55,362 bases of DNA, from contig JAHLWZ010000896.1 of assembly GCA_020536535.1 (NCBI GenBank), positions 1 through 55,362 of the forward strand, read 5' to 3'. Positions 12,577 to 24,240 of this stretch are shown in pieces (the first letter of the stretch is position 1; each line of letters opens with the position of its first letter). Made by a program: the position numbers and the translations under genes. The notes beneath the pieces are model-generated. The model ran no database searches. It was not told where the DNA came from and worked only from the letters and a program-made list of their open reading frames with translations. Origin of the DNA: Pelomyxa schiedti. Lineage: Eukaryota; Evosea; Pelobiontida; Pelomyxidae.

Positions 12577-12921
12577 AAGTAAGAACTTAGCTGAACTTGT
12601 TCTTTACACTTAATCACATCACGTATAAAAATTAAAATAATTTCATAAAAATAATTGAATAATAAATCAAACAACCGGAGACACACCGGAAACGTGTACG
12701 GCAGCGTTGGACCCGTGAAGTTTCACCTTTGGCCTGTACACCATCCTCGACAGGGCCGACGCGTCGGCGCCAGGCAATATCGCGACAGCTTCGGCGGCGG
12801 TCCTCTCGTTGGTCACTCGGGCTACGACGGGAGCTAGACCCGTGATCTCGGGCCAGTAAACGACGCCGCTGGCCGCGCTGCCGCTCTCCTCCGCGTTTAC
12901 TTCAACGTCCACTGCTGCCAT
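11325..12921 (-). CDS. Rnl2-like RNA ligase family protein
   Basis: The first exon (from ATG 12921) ends with YRPKVKLHGSNAAV, the KxxGxN nucleotidyl-transfer motif I, in which Lys would be adenylated. Further exons read SRTRVLTETSDMAGFARFI, then ITVFGEWCGPGIQSGVAVS (motif III region), then KINQLVEAIDHEDPWV, then GVRGTGEGVVWYPV (motif IV), then FKTKGAA (motif V). The terminal exon ends with VGNAARQWFVAQKFP and a TAA at 11325-11327. Order and content match the RNA_ligase family (T4 Rnl2 type, RNA end joining with ATP). All core motifs are present, so activity is plausible; the substrate in a free-living protist is unknown. The intron after motif I carries a 35-A run. The gene shares strand with the Sel1 gene whose stop is about 150 bp upstream. 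DNA ligase is less likely because of the short motif III and the KLHG form of motif I. Confidence 0.83.
12540..12574 (+). repeat. 35-nt poly(A) tract in an intron
   Basis: Uninterrupted run of 35 A on the plus strand. In the RNA ligase transcript (minus) it is poly(U) just before the acceptor of the exon reading EEGIAPQSRTR, so it forms an extreme polypyrimidine tract. Its length could be affected by sequencing or assembly. Confidence 0.9.
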
Positions 12922-13073
12922 GCCTATGCGTTGGATAGGGTTCAGTTGATTTTTTTTATTTCGTTACGAAAGATGTTTCGTGGAACGTTGTGAAAGTTCA
13001 GAACAAGTTGAACCATGCGGTGAGGGTGAGAAGTGAAAGGCGAAATCAAAGGGATACACAACAGGAACAGAAT

Positions 13074-16000
13074 TCAGCCCCACAACGGCCTGCGGAAGGA
13101 ATCGAGTTCCTCCTGTGCTTTGGTGTGGTTGGAATTGGCTGCTAGCCGGTAGAATGCCACCGCAGTCCGTATGTCTCGGCACAGGCCCCCATCCCCTCTG
13201 TGGTGCAGAACCCCCAGTGAGTACATTGAATTTGGACAGCCTCCATCCGCTGCTTGTTGCCAAAGAGACACCGCTTTCTTCATGTCCGGCTCAACACCTT
13301 CTCCATGTTCATAGTGCTCCCCGAGGCTGAACATCGCTCCAGTGCTGCCTGCATCAGCAGCCAATTGCAGGAACTTTAGAGCTTTGACCACATCAACAAC
13401 CCCACCGGTTCCTTCTTCATAGCACAAAGCCAGGTTAAACATGGCCGAGGCGTCGCCCTCCTCTGCACCTCGCTCATAATACATCATTGCGGTGCCAGTG
13501 TCCTCTGGAACGCCCTCGCCATTCTCGTAGCACACGCCGAGGTTGTTCATCGCCGCTGTGTTGCCGCCATTAGCAGCCCTCTGGTAAAGTGATACAGCCT
13601 TGATGCAGTCCTTTTCAATGCCTTCTCCGCTGTTGTAGCACACAGCGAGATTGTACATAGCATCAGCATCACCGGCTTCAGCGGCCCTCTGCCAAAGTGG
13701 GATGGCTTTTGAAGTATCTTGGATGAAACCACCTTCGCCGACATCAAAGAGAACTCCAAGCATGTGGGTTGCCTGTGGGTCACCGCAGTCGGATCCACGG
13801 CGGTACAATTCAGCCGCTTTATGTGCATCTCGTGTAAATTCACTGTTTTCATCGTAATAGTACATCCCAAGGTTGTACATAGCAGCGGAATCACCATCAC
13901 GCGCTGCACTCTCCAGCAGTGAAAGTGCTTTGCTTGCATTTTTATGCACGCCTCCACATCCGTGTGTAAAACATAGGCCCAGTATTGTCATGCACGCAGG
14001 CTTAAAACGGGGAGGTGGTTGTTGTGGAGCTGCTTGTTCGGTACTCATATTGTGACTCGTAATTACACAAGAAGCTCTGTTTACAAGGTAGGTTAGAAGC
14101 GCACTTCCACACTTCCTCAAACAGATTGTCATCCAGAGTGCCACAAAGAACATGCAGGTCCATGATTGAAAACTGTTGTTATTGCTGTTACTCACTTCCT
14201 CCAGTACTGACAGCCTCGTGACAATGATGTCTTCAGCGAGGTCTGTGGATGTGTCGGATCCACACCACCCACCCCTGACAATGTCCCTTTGATCCATGTC
14301 ATCAAGTAGATATTGGGTAGGAGAGTCGGCCATTGGTGTGTACTTCACAATTTGGATGTTAACCACCTTTGCTGCAATTGTGTAAAGAAGGTCATTCCAT
14401 TCTTCAAGGGTGCTCTCCGTCTTCTGCTTGTTTTTATCGTGGAAGGACAGAACACCTCTGCAAAACTTCCTCAAAAGTGAAAATCGAGGTGAGGTTGCCC
14501 GTGAAAAAGTAGGGTACAAGTCTGCCGGAATGTAATGCAAGGCAAACTGTTCGCGATTTTGTGTGACACAGGTAAGACCATAAAGGAACAGCAAACCAGG
14601 AAGGTATTCCTGCTTGTATTTGTCCACCTCTACACTTTAGTAAGGCTTAATAACGATATCACTGAAAAGATAATCACCATCACCACGGTGTTCCCAGTTG
14701 AAATGCAGAGTAGCCTGCAAGACAAGATCAATTGCGGAAGTGATGTTTCCCAGCTCCCACTGTAAAAGCGCTTTCATCATCATCGCGTTTCGGGGGTTCC
14801 ATCCATCTTTTAAGAACTTAGTGAAACATGTTGCGGGATTTGGAAGGGATGTTACATGAACAGGCGGAAATCTTATCGTTCCACATCTGTTCGTACCAGT
14901 TTGTGCTGCAAAATTCCATTAAAAGCTTCATGACAATGGATGGTGAGAATGGTTGCTGCTGTGACATAGTCTGCAGTTTTACTTGCAAAGGTTTTTGCTT
15001 GTGATTGTACTGGCTGGGGCAGATGTGTCTCATCCACAGTGCTAGAAGCAGCAACTCAGGAAGTGTACCTCCGTGTTGCCGGTCGATGGCTCTTAATAAC
15101 TCAACGGAAGTGATTTGGAGAGATGCCCTTCCTGTGAGAACTTCTGCTATTCCTTTTTTTTCGTCTTTCTCCAGTTGAACAGGCGTTATTATGGATGCAG
15201 AGTAGATGTAATGAAGGAGCAATAAAGCTGGTGCAAAGGAAGGTGTGATTTGAAGTGCCTCACGTACGGTGGACACGCACTCCACAGTTGAAATTCCGCT
15301 GTGAAGTTGGTGCATTGCCTTCATTGTCAGTGATCCTATTTGCATTTATGTATTGGAATGTGGATTTTCCTCTTCACCTGAATCCGTGGGCACCACAATG
15401 TGGGAGTAAAATGAAAGAAGTGTAGACGGATTAGGTGGTCCAAGGTGCTCTAAGATCCTGTACGCGCCCAGGAGTTGTATTCTCTTTGCAGGATCAAAAT
15501 GAAGTAATCCACAAATAAGGTTGCAGAACTCTGGTGGGCAATCTGCCGACTTCACAAGGAATGCTGATTCCTCCCTCTGGGTAAGTGGTATAAGTCCATC
15601 AGCGTCGTAAAAGATCTTTGGGTAGCCAGAGAGTGACTGCCTCCCACACATGGCAAGCTCTAACAGGAGACACCCAAGCCCAAAGGATGGTTGCTGATTG
15701 TTTTTTTGGGAGAAAGTTATGATGGATTCATTGAAGATTAAAAACCCACTGTTTCACAACTCGTGAGAAAGGGTTCTAGGTCTGAGGATTCGGCTTCTTG
15801 GAAGTGCTGAGAAATCTCGTTGAGAATGTCGGGAGCTATGTGCCGTTCATTTCCAGCACAGAACTGTGTGACTTCATTCCTCCTGAATAATTTTCTCTTA
15901 GTCGCACACCAAAGGTCCATCAGAATCAACTGTTCCTTGTTCTTTTGATTGCATCAGAAAAAAAGGGAAGGGGAATGTCAGATAGCGCACACGAGACACT

Positions 16001-16969
16001 GCAAAGGTGTCCAGCTGCAAACCAAAGTGAATTACATCATGATTCACGAACAGGTGTACAAGAGCAGCACATATGTCTTTTGAATACTTATGAACAATGC
16101 ACCACGGGAGAGCGGTATTTTGCATAGTGTTCGTCAAGAAGGTTCCCAAGGATTCTGAGTTGTGCTCCAGGACTATCCAAACAAAGCTATTGCGAGCTGG
16201 GTCATGTGACAGCTCCTCTTTCACAGCTGATGGGAGGTGTTCATAAAACTCCTGGGGTATTCTGTCCTCAAATCGGCAGAAATACCTGCAGATGTTTGGG
16301 TGTGGCTCAATTGCAGCTTCCAAAATGCTTTCATTCTCGATCTCCATCAGAAAAAAATAGAAGATGCAAGTCTCTCAACCTCAACACTGTTCCAGAACAA
16401 ACTGGTGCCCTTGTGTCCAATGATACCAGTGAAAGGAAGTCTAAGGACATAGGACTGTTGCCTAAACATCTCAGGGTGTCCGTTCCCAATGCACTTCACC
16501 TCGAATGAAATCCCTTTTCATTGTATGTTAGTGACGACGAACCGACACTACCGCCAATCGATATTTTTTTTTTCCCCCTCGTGGTTTTTTCTCCCTTTTG
16601 TTTGGGGAACAGGGACAGACAGTTACCTCGGTGATCACATGCAACAGTAGAGACCAGTTTGAAGTTACTTCCCACCACCCGGGCACCTCGTTTGCCACTC
16701 GCTGCTACATCTTCGAAGAACCTAGTACGTTGTCTCTCTGCTTCGCACTCCAACCACACCCCCTGGTGGTGGTCACCAAGTTGGCTCATCAGTAGAAGCA
16801 AAAACTTGCGTTGTTTTCGCTGCTCACACGGTCGTGGGATTCCCACAATCCCACAAGAATTGATACACCAGTACGGAAAGGAATGCGATGTTCAACCAAT
16901 GCTGGAGTTTGCACTGATGGAAGCGCTAGGTCGATCAGATGTTCCCACGGGAGTCCCGTCACCTGACAT
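13074..16969 (-). CDS. Pseudokinase with C-terminal Sel1 repeats
   Basis: The C-terminal exon (14050-13074) encodes at least eight Sel1-like repeats of about 36 residues with the A-x-x-G-x-x-x-A-x-x-N-L-G consensus, for example AAMYNLGMYY, AMYNLAVCYNSGEG, AAMNNLGVCYENGEG and AMFNLALCYEEGTG. It ends at TGA/TAG near 13074. Upstream exons (about 16500-15350) are protein-kinase-like: an N-lobe (VKCIGNGHPEMFRQQSYVLR), HPNICRYFCRFED, a catalytic-loop position reading HFGLQLDTFAV instead of HRDLKxxN, a DFG position reading MDLWC, APDIL at the APE position, and LLHFDPAKRI in the C-lobe. Catalytic Asp, metal-binding Asn and the DFG Asp-Phe-Gly are therefore altered, so a pseudokinase scaffold is inferred. 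The middle (15350-14050) is helical and not assigned. The start is uncertain: the best candidate ATG is 16969, close to the divergent gene at 17053. Confidence 0.78.
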
Positions 16970-17052
16970 TCCCATCGGTGTGACCAGGCCAATTGTGCAT
17001 TTTTTTGGGCTCCCCACAGGGCCAACAACAGGAATAATCTACACCGAAAAGA
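16970..17052. promoter_or_regulatory. Short divergent promoter interval
   Basis: About 80 bp between the candidate starts of the pseudokinase-Sel1 gene (minus) and the hypothetical gene (plus). GC content rises sharply at 17053, as at other first exons here. The exact limits depend on the uncertain minus-strand start. Confidence 0.3.
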
Positions 17053-18330
17053 TGTTCGAATCGCTGTTCGGCAAGAAGGACAAGGGGGCGGCGCCCGCGT
17101 CGGCGGCCATCGCGTACGAGACCACGTTCTTCACGCTTGTGGCCAACGACAACCGCCGATGGGCCATGATGTCCCGCGTGAAGCCCTCGCCCAAGCCAGC
17201 GACCACCAAGTCCAGTTGGTTCGGGGGAGGCTCGTCGTCGTCGGCATCGAGCGCGGCTCAGGAGGTTGGGGTGGTGCCCGTTTTGACGTGGCCCGAACCG
17301 TCGCTGCCTCTCTACGCTTTTGTGCCGATTGGACAACCACCACCGCCTACACCAACTGCCCCGAAGGGCTGGTATGCATGTATCACTTTGTATTTCCTTT
17401 CCTTTCGTTTCGTTTCGTATCGTATCGTTTAGTATCGTTTCGTTTCGTTCGGTTTCATGCTCTGCTTCCCCTCCTTCTATATTTCATTGGTGTTTACTTG
17501 AGTACTTGACCTATATTCATTGGTGTTGGTTGAGTGCAGTGCAAAGGTTGGGGATTATGCCGCGATATGGGGCAAGAATCCTGCTGGAATTGACTACTAC
17601 TTGCATGTAATGGCGACATCAGCGGCCAATTTTTCCAGTCTGTTTGCACTTGAATGGAAGCCATCAACACAAGCTGCAGCCACACCAGCAGATGTTGCAT
17701 TCAGATTAATTTCTTCGAAACCCACTGGGACACCTCTGTCAATGCTCGATGGTATTTAACGCATACAATTGCTTATGGGTCAATTTCTTGACAGGGATTG
17801 TGCTTGAATCTTGCAAGTTTCCAGGAGCTTTCATTGTGTTTGACTCGGAAGGCTTCCTTAAGATAGCTCCTGCTGCAAGTGTTCCTCCTAGCAGATTCGT
17901 CATTGCAACACATGATTACGTTGCTCCATCCATGCCACCTCCATCCCACGCAACAAAAACCACAGCATCATCAAGCACTTCGAAGACTACTACTAATTGT
18001 ATGGCTCCCATATTTTCCCAACTTTTTGTGCCACTGACTTTGACATTCATGTACCTGTACACACTTGCTTTTGGATTACAGCTTCCACAGATGCTATGAA
18101 TGCCGCAGTTGCTGCTGCACTCACTGATGCAGCCAAGGACCGATACACAAAGAACCCCGAGCTTATTGTTGATGATGCCGCCAAGCTTGCTTCTGTTGCA
18201 TCGTCAGTAGCAAACAACCCCACAACAAGGTAGGTGTTTGCACGGTCTGCGTGTTGTAGTTTACACCAACAACAGGAAAGCAGCTTCGGGACTGTTTGAT
18301 GCCATTCTAAGTAGTATGTCAAAGTCCTAG
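17053..18330 (+). CDS. Hypothetical protein, GC-rich first exon
   Basis: Not recognised. ATG 17053 opens MFESLFGKKDKGAAPASAA with AYETTFFTLVANDNRRWAMM and a Ser/Gly linker, ending GQPPPPTPTAPKG before an intron rich in TTTCG repeats (17395-17455). Later exons read CSAKVGDYAAIWGKNPAGID, FRLISSKPTGTPLSMLDG, then ESCKFPGAFIVFDSEGFL and FVIATHDYVAPSMPPP, and a last helical Ala-rich part (MNAAVAAALTDAAKDRY). The donor near 18230 splices over 47 nt to KAASGLFDAILSSMSKS, ending with TAG at 18328-18330; without that splice a TAG follows at once. The two beta-rich segments with KDYAAIWG-like and FDSEGFL pieces suggest a folded domain, but I cannot name it. No signal peptide or membrane span is visible. 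Confidence 0.68.
17398..17455 (+). repeat. TTTCG/TATCG pentamer run in an intron
   Basis: Imperfect TTTCGTTTCG/TATCG pentamers directly after the first exon of the gene starting at 17053; probably a polypyrimidine-rich intron microsatellite. Confidence 0.75.
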
Positions 18331-18426
18331 TAACCCTATGTACATAAATAAAACAAGCCTCGATTTCTTTTTCTTGAGAGCAATAAAAAAAAGCGAAAAA
18401 GTTTATTGGTAAAGGTGTTGAGTACT

Positions 18427-20165
18427 TCACGTGGACTTCGTTTTTAGGGATTCATTCAAGCCGACAAGGAGAGCCTTGATGTGTTCCTGGGGTACACATG
18501 CATCACGCAGCATGAGTGCAGTAACTCCCTTTTGAGAGTTGAGTTTTCCCTTAGAGAATGTTTTACGATACCTTTGCAGCGAAGGAGTCGGTAATGTGGG
18601 CGATTTTGAACCACATTAGATCATCTGACAACCCAAGTGTCTGTAGCACTCGATCAATTTCGGCATAGGGATCTGTTTAGGAGTGTAAATTAGTCTATTA
18701 TCATCCGTAAGGCTGATAACAATACAAAGCAACACAAAGGATGAGGGAATACCATCTTGTGGAGTTATATCGTCATGTGTTATCATTTCAGGTTGTGTGG
18801 TTTGTTCGGGTGTTGGTTCTATTGTTGGTTTTATAGATGCAGTTGTCGAAATTGCTGCTGTTTCGTGTGATTGTGTGATATTTGCTTTCGGTGGTTGTTG
18901 GGGTGTTTGGGTCCCTACCTGCGGTGTTGATTGAATGACTGGGGGCAGTGTGATTTGAGTTGTCTTGGGCAGGTTGTGTGTTTCCTCTGCTGGTGTTGGT
19001 TGCTGAGTTGACGTTGAAGTCTCTGTACCACCTGAACACTCCTGTGCCGAAATGAGAAACTAAATACCTTAATATGTAACTCACGGGCTGTTTGGGCTCA
19101 GTGAGAGATGGTGACGTTGCTTTTCCCAGTAAGGCCAACAAAGTCTCACTCTGTTGGCCTAACTCCTGGAGGACACTGGTTACATTGTCTCCTTTCTTGG
19201 TTTCTTTACTAAACTGAGTTAGGGCTAATAACAATGCGCAGTTTCACAAACCGACCTGCAGACGGGCAAAGGATAGCCACAGTTATATGTGTTGAGTGCT
19301 TGCATCATGGCAAGATAGGCTCCTTTTACGACGGGAAATGGGCCACTAATAGTTGCCGTCTGGTCATCTTTCTGTAATCATGTGAGTGGACCTCTGAAGC
19401 TTACTTTCTTGCCTATAAAGACACACATGATACGGAAGTACTATCTTGACACCCTTGTTTTCCACCAGTATTTGATGGTACCGATTAGTGTACTGCGATG
19501 AATAAATAAAGCACTGCCGCTTCCATGGATGGAGAACGAAGTGCAATTCCACTATTCCATTAGCTGGGTGCACTTAAGGAAAAAAAGCAGGGAGAAAGGT
19601 TGATACCAGGTAAATTCATGTTAAGAAGTGCTTCGACCGCGGCTAAAACACGTTCATAATGTCCTCTTATTACTAACCGCCATTCGCTCTCTATGTGAGG
19701 GTAAGGACGATTTTAAAAAAAAAAAAAGGGAAAAAAAAAAGGGAAAAAAAAAAAGGGGAAAAAAAAACCCCAGTGACAGAAAGCGCACTGAGACCAAGAG
19801 TAGTGGGAGTGGGTGGCTTTTATTTACCGCGATAGCGACGAGAAGCTTCGCCGCCTTGTGCTCTAATGGTATCAATGAAGACGTCATGGTGGCTAGATCT
19901 TAGATGAAACTTCTTGGTGTCAATGGCGTGCTTGTCCTCCGCCGTGAGGTTGGCAACCACCTCTATTTCTTCCATAAAGTGAATCTCTTCCTTGTCTGGT
20001 GTTGGCGGTGACGGGAGAACAGGGTAATGATGTCTCGTGGACTTTGGTTTTTGTTTTTTCCTCCTTTGCCGATTTCCTCTTTTCCCCTCCAGCTTTCATC
20101 TCTAACGCAGTTGGATTAGTCCTGGAACTAGCTGTGCTTTCATTCTCTGCCAGGAACTTGCTCAA
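18427..20165 (-). CDS. Hypothetical protein with Pro/Thr/Gln linker and helical C-terminal domain
   Basis: Exons read down the minus strand: MEEIEVVANLTAEDKHAID (ATG at 19975, possibly with a Lys-rich exon upstream to about 20165), then HYERVLAAVEALLNMNLP, then HPANGIVELHFVLHPWKRQC, then KKDDQTATISGPFPVVKGAY, then NVTSVLQELGQQSETLLALL. A low-complexity stretch of about 90 residues rich in Thr, Pro and Gln follows, and a final helical module (DPYAEIDRVLQTLGLSDDL; ALMLRDACVPQEHIKALLVG) ends at 18427. A 22-nt intron interrupts the last module. N-terminal domain, Pro-rich linker and C-terminal helices recall ESCRT/Tsg101 layout, but I could not see a UEV fold and do not claim it. The A-rich block 19714-19770 lies in one of its introns. 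Confidence 0.62.
18550..18571 (-). other. 22-nt spliceosomal intron
   Basis: On the minus strand this 22-mer starts GTATCG and ends CTAAG. Removing it joins DSFAAK to GKLNSQKGV in frame. Retaining it gives an immediate TAA and shifts the frame, since 22 is not a multiple of three. Confidence 0.7.
19714..19770 (+). repeat. A-rich interrupted homopolymer block
   Basis: Runs of 8 to 12 A separated by GGG or GGGG, ending in CCCC. On the minus strand it is a U-rich stretch inside an intron of the hypothetical gene 18427-20165. Confidence 0.85.
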
Positions 20166-20304
20166 TTCCCCTTACCTGTTTGAACCACATTCTCCAGTTG
20201 CAATGTTCCCTGATTCTCCCAGTCCCAAGGTGATCGATCAATTAACTCCCCGGGATACGTGAAAACTCTTCCATTTTTTTCGTACGCGAGCCGGTCGACG
20301 GGAC
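20166..20304. promoter_or_regulatory. Divergent intergenic region
   Basis: About 140 bp between the minus-strand gene near 20165 and the RasGAP-like gene starting at 20305. No recognisable core element; assigned on gene orientation only. Confidence 0.25.
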
Positions 20305-23300
20305 ATGTCGTCGTCCTCCCTTGGCGCACCTGCTGCCACGTCAGCAGCAACTGCAAACCGAAGCAACGCACCACCGGGACCGTCGTCCTCGGCCCCCACG
20401 ACGCAGCACCCACGGCCGAGGGTGTTCAGCCGCGCCGACGGCTCTTTTCTCCCTCCCATAAGTTCTTCTTCCCCATTGTACGCAACCACGGCCTCTTCGT
20501 CATCCCCCTCCTCTGATTCCTCTCATGCAACGACATCAACATCAACATCAACATCAGCACCTACATCGAATACTACTACCGCACTACCACCTGGATCAGC
20601 TCCCAGTACCGCGGCCACCTCAGCGTCCATTATTGGTGTCAGTTCCTCTGATGGACATGGACCTCACCTTGGACCAAGGAGGACCGTCTCATCGAACGCG
20701 ATACAGGCCTCCAAGCCCACCAGGGCTGCGCCTTTGCCTCCTCGCGGCGACGGCGGTGCTGGCACTGGCTCGGGATCTATTTCTGGCTGCGGCAGCGGGA
20801 CTGGTGGCAGTGCCTATCTTGCATCCGTTTCTGCTTCAAACAAGGTGAATGCTAGCAGTGCCCCGGCTATATCTCGACCTAGGAGTACTCACCCACACTC
20901 GCCTCCTGTATTGTCTAGCTCTCTGGATTTTGGTTCCCTGAGGGTGTTTCCTTCGCACCAAAAACAGCCTGCTGCTACAAGTGCTCAGCAGCAAGCCAGT
21001 TCACTGGAACCTAAAGCTTCTCCTTTAAGTTCTTCTGTGTCCACCACTAGTTTATGTGGAAACGTACCCCCTCTTAAATCGTCTAACACATCTGCTTCTT
21101 CTTTGAAAACTTCAACCACATCGCCAAATCCTATTCCTGCAACTGTTCAAATACCTGATAGTAGCAAGACTACAAGTGTTGTCGTTTCTACTTCTCAATC
21201 AAGCACTCATTCAGAATCACCTGAGAGCTCTACCTGTAGCAATAAAACCGTAGAATCAGGGCCCGAAAGATTAAAACCTTCCAACAAAAGCAACTCCCGT
21301 CCAACTGCCTTAAAAATGAGTGCTGTTGACCATTCAGAAATGCACCATGCTTGGATGAGGATGGGACTGTGCGTAGGTGATGCAGCCTCAGCGATGGAAG
21401 CAGCAACGTCTCCATTTCCTCCTAGCATTTCTGCTTCAGCTGCCACAATGACTTCGAATACTTTACCATCCCCCCCACAGTACTTGTTAGCCAGTATGCC
21501 TAACGACCGAAGACCTACGGTTGGCCCTAACATTTCGGGTCGGCCACAGTTGGCATGGAGCACCATGCGGCCGCCAACCCGTAGTTCAATCTGGGTAATG
21601 AATGGAACGCTCACTGCAATGGCAATTTCAAGTGTGATCAACACAGAGAAGGAATTTGAAATGTACCACAGTACAATTTCTAGAAAGGAAGGAGCCGAGA
21701 TAGAATCTCCTAGACATAAAAGTGCCGATGTTTACAGCTCAGCAGGAAATATTCAAAGTGTGGTTAGCCTTGAAAACCAAGATGAGGCTATACAAAGTGC
21801 AGAAACTCCTGAAAATCATAACAACTCGCCAATTGCAACAGTAACCTTAATGCCTCACACAAGGCGAAAAAAGGTTGTTATTGCAGAGAGTGCCCGCGAA
21901 CTGCAACATCACCTTAACAGTTCTACAGCTACTCTTAACCATAGTATCACTGGAGGGCATCGTCATCACCACCACCACAGCCATTCACATAAGCGTAGTT
22001 CCTCACAGTCCGTGAAGATGACTTTACTGGATCTAACAACAACAGGCCATTCTCCCACATTCTTTTTAAGGTATTAACACTAAATATTACAGAAGGAGCC
22101 TTACAAGCAGCCACCAACCTTTCTGCGTATATTGAAAAGCATGTCACAAATGAATTCCTCTATGTGGCTCCAGAAGTTGTTCCTGACGTTTCTGGTGTTA
22201 AACGGTCAGTGTGTTGTTGTAACCTTTCCCCTCCCCCACCCCACTCCCTCATTGCTGTAGGCAAGCTGCCAGTCTTTCTATACTGATGCGGTTATTTCCA
22301 CCACTACATACAGCCTGCTACGCTTTACTAGATTTAATCACGTTATTCTTCCTTTCACACTGCCATTTCTGGTCACACGTTTACCAGCGATTTCCCTGGT
22401 GTTCTTATTCCAGAACCATTTGCCGATTTTCTTGATACACATATTCCTTGTGCATTCAAACCTGAAGTACTCTTTGCATTCTTAGAGTCTGACGCTATTG
22501 GTATCCTGTCAAATCTTCCAATACATTTTATTTATAGGTTGTCTTCCAGCTTTTTGGAATGTCCTTCTAAATCACATCCGTTTTTGTGTACAACATGGAA
22601 GAGACGTGCCAGCACTGGCATCTGCTTTTTCTGGCAGACTCATACAAGTTGCTCCTCCTTCATGGTCCAATATTCAGGCAAGTATTTTGACTAAAGGCTT
22701 GTCATCACTTCTTTTTTACATTTTATTAGGAGTTTAAGCTATATGCACAGTTAGTTGAATACCTGGATAGACCCCAAGATTCCCTATCTTTTAAAGTCTT
22801 AGAGAGAGTATTTTTTTTTTTCTCTCAGCCAGTTATCACTACTAAATTCCCCATGCCAGGTTTTGGTTGAAGATTGTACCTTCGTTTTAGTGAGAGGGTT
22901 GTGCCGAAACTGTGCTGAAAAAACTGAATTACCTCTGCTGATGCGATCTTTATTAAGAATATGCGCTAGACACAACTTGTGCCTCCCTTTATTCCAGAAG
23001 CTTCTCGCCGAGGATATAGCAGAATCCAAATCACTGTCGTATGTCTCTTCACCGTTTTTCACTCACCTAAAGTCACTGCTCTTCCCTTGACCTCACCCTT
23101 TTTTTACAGGAATGTACTGGAAAACCACTCCTTACCAGCATTGCTGTTCAAACAGCTCATACACAACTTTGCAAAAGATTACCTTGTGCAATCATTAAAA
23201 CCAGCAGTTGCCATTATAGCTCAAAGTGCAGACGCCTTTGTGGTACCTTTTTTGTATTAAACTGGTGGAGATGGAACTTGATTTCTTTTCAGGTAAAATC

Positions 23301-24155
23301 TGCAGGGAAGTCGGAGGCAAAACACCGCCAAACTGAGGAGCAGCAGTTGACAGTGTTGAAGACAATACAAAAGACTTTGGAGCATATTCTCAACTCTTGC
23401 AGCTCATGTCCTATGTGTGCAAATGTTTTTTCAACTTTTAAGCTTGTTCTAAAACAAACAGGATTCTAAGACAAATTTTCCGGCTGTTCCAAGATCTGCT
23501 CGTGGCCAAGTACAAGCTCACAGAGACAGCAAGGCACCAATTCGTTGGTGAAAAACTACTGTTCCATCTCTACTGCCTTCCCCTCCGCGAGGGATTACAA
23601 AATCTTTTTCCACCCCAGATGTCCACTATAGGTTCTAGAATTCCTACCTTTTACTTGATAGCTAACCAGATAAAAAAAGACCAGGTACCTTTGCAAAAAA
23701 TCCTCACTACTATTGCTGAAGTTCTTCCACTCATTGCCAGTGGTGGACATCCATTTAACCCCAATCTTGAATTCCTTACTCCATGGGCTCTGTCCAAAGC
23801 CTCCAGCCTATTCTCCTTCCTCGACTTCTTTGTGGTTCCTATCCCCTCCTACTACGCATATACATATTTCCGGGTTAAATTATAATATTAAAACAGGAAG
23901 TGGACACATCAATAACTAAAACGCCTCCTTGGAGAGGTGACCTACTTCTGGACCTCACAATTGTGAACAACAAATTACTTGCACAATCTGAAATACTCGT
24001 GGAAGAACTCTCCCAAAGGTACATCAGAGCATCATCCAAGGTACAAGTTTCCACATACTACCGAAAAAGAAGATGTATTATGGCAGATTTTTCTCACTCT
24101 TATTTAGCTCACAGACTTCATTGAAGCAACTACACAACTGGACAGTAGTATATGA
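20305..24155 (+). CDS. RasGAP-like protein with long disordered N-terminus
   Basis: ATG 20305 starts an exon of nearly 590 codons rich in Ser, Thr, Pro and Ala, with a His cluster near its end (21955-21990, HRHHHHHSHSH). Downstream exons form an all-helical domain: NLSAYIEKHVTNEFLYV, LNHIRFCVQHGRDVPALASA, VRGLCRNCAEKTELPLLMR, LLAEDIAESKSL, then VLENHSLPALLFKQLIHNF followed by AKDYLVQSLKPAVAII. The last piece matches the RasGAP block 'N-S-L-x-T-K ... YL ... L-x-P'. VGEKLLFHLYCLPL sits where RasGAPs have FLR-x-x-x-PA, so the arginine-finger and FLR regions are divergent and GAP activity is uncertain. The gene ends DFIEATTQLDSSI, TGA at 24153-24155, convergent with the ANTH gene. Small exons at 22200-22500 are only approximately placed. 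An alternative is another helical GAP (RhoGAP-like), which I think less likely. Confidence 0.7.
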
Positions 24156-24240
24156 GGCACATAGTGTTGTATTTTTTGCTCGCTTTTTTGCTTGTTGTGC
24201 AAATAGGTTTAAGTGTAATAAAAGAATTCTATTTTTTTGT

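Noticed and set aside
16496-16846. Plus-strand frames at 16598-17052 as the start of the gene at 17053
   Set aside because: They lack an ATG and overlap minus-strand exons that join in frame to the pseudokinase (GISFEVKCIGNG).
18427-20165. Tsg101/Vps23 identity for the hypothetical gene
   Set aside because: The domain order is suggestive, but I could not find the UEV core motifs or a steadiness-box pattern.
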